Assembly (NCBI RefSeq): GCF_024124825.1
Contig: NZ_JAMXSS010000002.1
Coordinates: 2,976,001-3,040,000 of the forward strand
From: Arthrobacter sp. H16F315
GTDB lineage: Bacteria > Actinomycetota > Actinomycetes > Actinomycetales > Micrococcaceae
Length of the DNA stretch: 64,000 bases
Direction of reading: 5' to 3'
Shown here: in pieces, positions 60,393 through 64,000 of the stretch
Numbering within the stretch: position 1 is the first letter of the stretch
Layout of the letters: each line of letters begins with the position of its first letter
Position numbers and translations under genes: made by a program
Notes under the pieces: model-generated
Database searches by the model: none
Told to the model about the DNA's origin: nothing
Seen by the model: the letters and a program-made list of their open reading frames with translations, nothing else

Positions 60393-60992
60393 CTAGCGTG
60401 TTAACGTGGCGCTGCCGTCCCATTGCCCCTCAACCGTGCCGAACGCCGTCCCTGCCCACCCTCCCGTTAGGACGTATATAGCACAACCGCGGAGTCGCCA
60501 GGTTGCTGCTATAAGGTCGGTTACCAGATTCACCATATCGTCGAACGACACCGCCATTACTTCGGGCGCGTCAGCACATTGGCGCGATAGTCGGGCGAGT
60601 TCCCATCCCTGGTTCAGTAAGTCTTTACGCAAGAAGTCATGAGTGTACCGGTTTCGTCGCTGGTACACGTTGCGGGCTGCAACTACTGCGTCAAGTACTG
60701 CTGCGCCCGCTTGGTCGTTCAGTGTCAGATGAGTGTCGATGAGCTGCCGACACTTCTTCACATTGACGCTGAAGTTGTCAGGCGCGTCGAGGAAGGCGTC
60801 GACGTTGTTCTGACCGCTCAGGGCCGCGTGAACGAATCTAAGACTGGCATCCAGACGCGACGTCTCTAGGGCAATTCGCCCAAGCAGAAAGATCTGCTGG
60901 TCCGCCGGCGCAAGGGCTCGCAACTTCTCTAGCTTCATATCGGTATCGTTCCATGTTGGTTGTACGTTCGCGTGAAACACGGCTTCGATCAC
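60393..60992 (-). CDS. hypothetical cytoplasmic protein, up to 199 aa
   Basis: The frame ends at TAA/TGA 60393 and may start at GTG 60992 or ATG 60938 (MKLEKLRALAPADQQIFLLG). It is mostly alpha-helical with no membrane segment: LDASLRFVHAALSGQNNVDA, VNVKKCRQLIDTHLTLNDQA, VVAARNVYQRRNRYTHDFLR. The R-N-x-Y-x-H pattern recalls HEPN-like or cell-surface-unrelated helical RNases (R-x4-6-H), but this is only a resemblance. Isolated, after IS debris. Confidence 0.5.
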   Translation of the reverse strand: MIEAVFHANVQPTWNDTDMKLEKLRALAPADQQIFLLGRIALETSRLDASLRFVHAALSGQNNVDAFLDAPDNFSVNVKKCRQLIDTHLTLNDQAGAAVLDAVVAARNVYQRRNRYTHDFLRKDLLNQGWELARLSRQCADAPEVMAVSFDDMVNLVTDLIAATWRLRGCAIYVLTGGWAGTAFGTVEGQWDGSATLTR

Positions 60993-61123
60993 CTGTTATT
61001 CCAGATGACTTCGAGCATTCAGATAACTGTGTTTCCCTGCACAGATGAATGCCCTGGTGTAGACGGACGCGTGTCGGCCGATTTAAGGTACCCCGCACCC
61101 ATCATCAATGCCACAATGGCCCC

Positions 61124-61633
61124 ATGGTCCCGCACCTCTTCGATCTCAACTCGACTTGGCATCTCCCGGCACCACCGGAGCAAGTTTGGGCGATCATCGC
61201 AGACGTCGACATGAGCTGGCCTCATTGGTGGCCGGGCTGCAGCTTCGCGGCACCGCTTACCCGCACGGAATCAAGAAGCAGTTCCCAAGAAGACGTCCTC
61301 AAGGCCACCACCGCTCAGCTCAACTTCAAGGCATTCCTTCGCTACACCCTCACCATTACGATCCACCCCACAAGCGTCGACCCACCCACGGACATCCACT
61401 TTGACGCCGGCGGCCATCTTGAAGGCATCGGCCGTGTCACGGTCAGCCCAGAAGCGGCCGGTCGCAGCCGCATGGATATCAGTTGGCGGGTCCGGCCAAC
61501 CCAGCGCTGGATGAACCTGATGTCACCAATAGCAGCGCCGCTCTTCGCGGCGGCTCATAAACTTTTGATGCGCCAAGGAGAGAAAGGCCTGATCAGGGCG
61601 CTATCCGAGCAAATGCCAGAAGGTACATCGTAG
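61124..61633 (+). CDS. SRPBCC/polyketide-cyclase-like protein, 169 aa
   Basis: ATG 61124. FDLNSTWHLPAPPEQVWAII and ADVDMSWPHWWPG open a START/Bet v1-type fold; FKAFLRYTLTITIHPT, HLEGIGRVTVSPEAAGRSRM and ISWRVRPTQRWMNL give the rest, ending in a helix. Such proteins bind lipids or aromatic ligands. It lies 120 bases before the MpaB gene on the same strand, perhaps part of the same cassette. Confidence 0.75.
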   Translation: MVPHLFDLNSTWHLPAPPEQVWAIIADVDMSWPHWWPGCSFAAPLTRTESRSSSQEDVLKATTAQLNFKAFLRYTLTITIHPTSVDPPTDIHFDAGGHLEGIGRVTVSPEAAGRSRMDISWRVRPTQRWMNLMSPIAAPLFAAAHKLLMRQGEKGLIRALSEQMPEGTS

Positions 61634-61753
61634 ACCCGTCTACGAATCGGGTAGTCACCGAGCTGCGCAGCGTCTTAGCATGGATTTATTCATCTCATCG
61701 GGGCACCGGATCCTGCAGTCGCAGAATTCGAATCCGCGGCGAACGGGGGAACC

Positions 61754-62644
61754 ATGGAGATTCATCCCACTCTCGCCGCAAGCCTGCGAACCCAGCAGGA
61801 CGCCGTCCCCAACGACTGGGAGGCCACCTTCCGCCAGATGGCGCTCTTCGACCTGGCCACGGATCTTGAACTCGGATTCTTCCTCTCCTACTACCGCAAT
61901 TTCGCCATCCCCGGCATCGCCACCACGCTCTACCGGAACGGCGAAATCACGCAACGCCCCATGAAGCGCTCGTACGACACCGCCATCGTCATCTATGAGC
62001 TCATCGCCAGTGGGCTCGATAGCAGTCGAGGGCAGGAAATGGTGGCCCTCCTCAACCGCGTGCACCGCAATGTTCCCGGCAGCAGAAGCGACTTCCTCTA
62101 CGTTCTTCTCACGCTGCTTGTAGTTCCCGTCCGGTGGATCCAGGCCAACGCCTGGCGCCAGCCAACCTCTGCCGAGCTGAAGGCAGCTTCGCGCTTCTTC
62201 TCTGAGCTCGGGGCACGGATGCACATCACCGCTATGCCAGCCACATACGCTCAAGCCGAACAATTCTTCGACACCTATGAGGCCAAGCGCGTGGCCGCGT
62301 CGAGCGAAGGTCAGCATTTGATGGAGACCACGGTGCAGGTATTCCAGAGCCGCCTGCCAGCTCCCTTCCGCCCGCTCGCGAAGCAGCTCATCAGCACAAT
62401 GCTCGACGACGACAGGCTCACCGCCGCGCTCGGCCTCCCCCGCACACCCCGAACCGTCCGCGCCGCCCTCCAAATGGGACTTAAGATCCGCAATGCCGTC
62501 CACCGCCGCCGGCCGCTGAAAACAGAGCCTCATTTCACGCCCGGCAAGGCGGGTTCCACCCTGTACCCCAACGGGTATTCCCTGGACCAGATAGGTCCGA
62601 TCAACGTTCCCGTGTCCCCCGCCGCCAGCCATGAACGCGCGTGA
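61754..62644 (+). CDS. oxygenase MpaB-family (DUF2236) protein, 296 aa
   Basis: GGGGGAACC precedes ATG 61754. FRQMALFDLATDLELGFFLS and YRNFAIPGIATTLYRNGEIT fit the N-terminal helices, and TYAQAEQFFDTYEAKRVAAS is the conserved DUF2236 block. Members of this haem-binding family include MpaB oxygenase and latex-clearing protein relatives. It overlaps the ImmA/IrrE gene by 14 bases. Confidence 0.65.
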   Translation: MEIHPTLAASLRTQQDAVPNDWEATFRQMALFDLATDLELGFFLSYYRNFAIPGIATTLYRNGEITQRPMKRSYDTAIVIYELIASGLDSSRGQEMVALLNRVHRNVPGSRSDFLYVLLTLLVVPVRWIQANAWRQPTSAELKAASRFFSELGARMHITAMPATYAQAEQFFDTYEAKRVAASSEGQHLMETTVQVFQSRLPAPFRPLAKQLISTMLDDDRLTAALGLPRTPRTVRAALQMGLKIRNAVHRRRPLKTEPHFTPGKAGSTLYPNGYSLDQIGPINVPVSPAASHERA

Positions 62645-63116
62645 AGCCCGCAGATTAGCGCGTAAAGCCGAACAGAGGTTCGGCTTGCCGGGCGACACCA
62701 CGCTCGAATTCATTCACGAGAAGCTTGAAGTTCAACGCGCCAGGAGCATCACAATCGCCGAAGTGCCGGGCCTGTCCGGCTCAGAGCTCTGCGGTCTGTG
62801 GCTCATCTGCGATGACCGCGACGTCATCCTCCATGCTCCAGCCCAGTCTGCCTGGCACCGCCAGCAGATCATTCTCCACGAATTTAGCCATATGATCCTC
62901 GGCCATGATCTCGACTGCCGGGACGGCGAACTGCTCACCAAGTTCGTACCTGATCTCGAGGTTGAACACGTACAGCGTGCCCTTGCCCGTAGCAGTTATA
63001 GCGACGCCGCCGAGCTCACCGCCGAAACTCTCGCGGACCGACTTGCCACACGGATTATCAACAGCAACGTCGGCACCCGGCCCGAGCCTCTGGACTTCCG
63101 CAAAGTGTTCGGCTGA
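62631..63116 (+). CDS. ImmA/IrrE-family metallopeptidase, 161 aa
   Basis: HEFSH with downstream ILGHD (IILHEFSHMILGHDLDCRDG) gives the HExxH zinc motif of COG2856 peptidases; the C-terminal SDAAELTAETLADRLATRII is the expected third-ligand helix. ImmA-type enzymes cut a partner repressor, but no XRE regulator is visible in the window. It overlaps the MpaB gene upstream and shares one base with the next gene (TGATG). Confidence 0.8.
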   Translation: MNAREARRLARKAEQRFGLPGDTTLEFIHEKLEVQRARSITIAEVPGLSGSELCGLWLICDDRDVILHAPAQSAWHRQQIILHEFSHMILGHDLDCRDGELLTKFVPDLEVEHVQRALARSSYSDAAELTAETLADRLATRIINSNVGTRPEPLDFRKVFG

Positions 63117-64000
63117 TGGAATTCGTCCCCGCGGCCACCCTCTGGATGTTGACCATCCTCCGGCTGCCGGCCGCCTTCGATCCCCACCGCGGCAGCGTGT
63201 TTCGGGCAACTATTCTGGCTGCCATCGCGTGCACCCTCTACATCCCGGCTGTCTATTTCGCCGTTGACCCGCTGCTCGGTGGCCGAAACAGAGTCGGCTT
63301 GGTGACATTGCTGTCCCTACTCCTTGGATTTTGGCAGTTTCGGACAGCGATCTTGCTGGCCGCCGTCGCGAATGTTGAAGTTCGACGGCGGCAACTCATC
63401 TTTGGCCGATCGGCTGTGGGAATCGCCTGCGTTGCTGTTGCGGCAGGTTTTCTGACGAGCCGCGTCGACACAACCGATCCTAATTTGCCCCTGAGTTACG
63501 GTGATCAGCCTGGCATGGCAGTCTTCCTGGTTATCGGTTCGGGATTCATCATCGGTGTGTGCATCGATATCGCTCGGGTGTGCCGCAACAATGTTCCCAA
63601 TATGCAGACACCGGCCTTCAGATCCGCCTTCACGCTGATTGCTGCGGGCTGTTTGCTCTTCACCATGGTTCTGCTTGATCGGCTCCTCTACGGATACCTG
63701 ATCAGCGTCGATGGCCCGGAAAGCGTTACGGCCATCGCCCTTACAACGTTCTATTGGGTGGGCGAAACTTTGGCAGTTCTCCTGGTCAGCGCGGGGTTAC
63801 TCCTCCCCCGCGTGGCCGTTCATTTCAAGCACGGCGCCTTCGAGATCCGTGTACGACTGCTTCTCCTGCAGATCGGGCCCGTCTGGACCCGCGCAACTTC
63901 CGGCCAGGACCAGTTGATCCTCGAGAAGCGCCAGGCCAGCGGCCTCGTGGTCCTCGCCCGGCACCCCGAAACACAGCTACACCGGCGCCTCGTGGAAATC
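63116..64000 (+). CDS. multi-membrane protein, MAB_1171c-like (3' end outside window)
   Basis: ATG 63116 overlaps the previous stop by one base and the frame stays open to the last base (295 codons). Start MEFVPAATLWMLTILRLPAA; helices include RATILAAIACTLYIPAVYFA, VTLLSLLLGFWQFRTAILLA, AVFLVIGSGFIIGVCI, FTLIAAGCLLFTMVLLDRLL and ETLAVLLVSAGLLLP, followed by a cytoplasmic tail. The gene order MpaB - ImmA/IrrE - membrane protein is like that of actinobacterial MAB_1171c putative transporters. A 99-bp piece of a close relative lies at 18060. Confidence 0.65.
   Translation, partial: MEFVPAATLWMLTILRLPAAFDPHRGSVFRATILAAIACTLYIPAVYFAVDPLLGGRNRVGLVTLLSLLLGFWQFRTAILLAAVANVEVRRRQLIFGRSAVGIACVAVAAGFLTSRVDTTDPNLPLSYGDQPGMAVFLVIGSGFIIGVCIDIARVCRNNVPNMQTPAFRSAFTLIAAGCLLFTMVLLDRLLYGYLISVDGPESVTAIALTTFYWVGETLAVLLVSAGLLLPRVAVHFKHGAFEIRVRLLLLQIGPVWTRATSGQDQLILEKRQASGLVVLARHPETQLHRRLVEI
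63637..63735 (+). repeat. partner of the 99-bp repeat at 18060-18158
   Basis: This is the copy inside an intact reading frame, so it is the source type; the copy at 18060 is the scar. Confidence 0.8.

Overview
The window is high-GC DNA with actinobacterial gene families: mycothiol-type arsenate reductases, MHS-family transporters, LacI-controlled sugar operons, a SCO1664-family protein, and a putative MpaB / ImmA-IrrE / multi-membrane cassette. The codon use, the ars gene set and the protocatechuate 4,5-cleavage gene order all fit a soil Micrococcaceae (Arthrobacter, Pseudarthrobacter or Paenarthrobacter). This is inferred from protein families; no rRNA or complete tRNA gene is visible. Much of the window is accessory: IS21/IS3 debris, truncated genes, duplicated segments and several frameshifts.

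Layout. 0-8.6 kb is a mixed region: a SCO1664-family 3' part, an AAA ATPase, a PASTA gene with an in-frame stop, an isochorismatase-like hydrolase, a frameshifted aldo/keto reductase, a LysR regulator, a small tandem-repeat protein and a RidA protein. 8.9-17.5 kb is a fructan/fructose module: a secreted GH32 levanase, a LacI regulator, a small ABM-domain protein, a binding-protein ABC importer (BP, permease, frameshifted ATPase) and a PfkB kinase, tied together by near-identical 12-bp palindromes. 18.4-28.0 kb is an arsenic island with several arsenate reductases, an ArsR-ArsC fusion, ArsO-like flavoprotein, thioredoxin reductase, aquaporin, ArsR, ArsN, ArsA, ArsD and an overlooked 26-residue Cys-rich peptide. 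No ArsB or Acr3 pump is present.

28-33 kb is a scrap yard of IS fragments, a truncated NlpC/P60 gene, a lytic transglycosylase and two copies of a repeated module holding the 3' end of a tRNA-Leu-like gene. 33.3-44.5 kb is a catabolic cluster (two FAD dehydrogenases, AKR, TIM-barrel enzyme, Gfo/Idh/MocA oxidoreductase, SDR, shikimate dehydrogenase, MHS transporter, LysR) that suggests uptake of quinate/shikimate-like or alicyclic acids and their conversion toward protocatechuate. 45.5-53.2 kb is an operon for the protocatechuate 4,5-cleavage pathway (ligJ, ligK, ligI, ligAB, ligC type genes plus an AKR and a periplasmic-binding-like protein) with a divergent LysR. The two clusters would form one route from alicyclic acid to central metabolites.

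54.3-55.0 kb is a third copy of the tRNA-end module, wedged between two truncated genes. Then come a VOC protein, a stand-alone OLD-family ATPase/nuclease (possible defence gene), a second truncated copy of the hydrolase found at 3 kb, a four-helix membrane protein, more IS debris, and finally an SRPBCC - MpaB oxygenase - ImmA/IrrE peptidase - membrane protein cassette that runs off the right edge.
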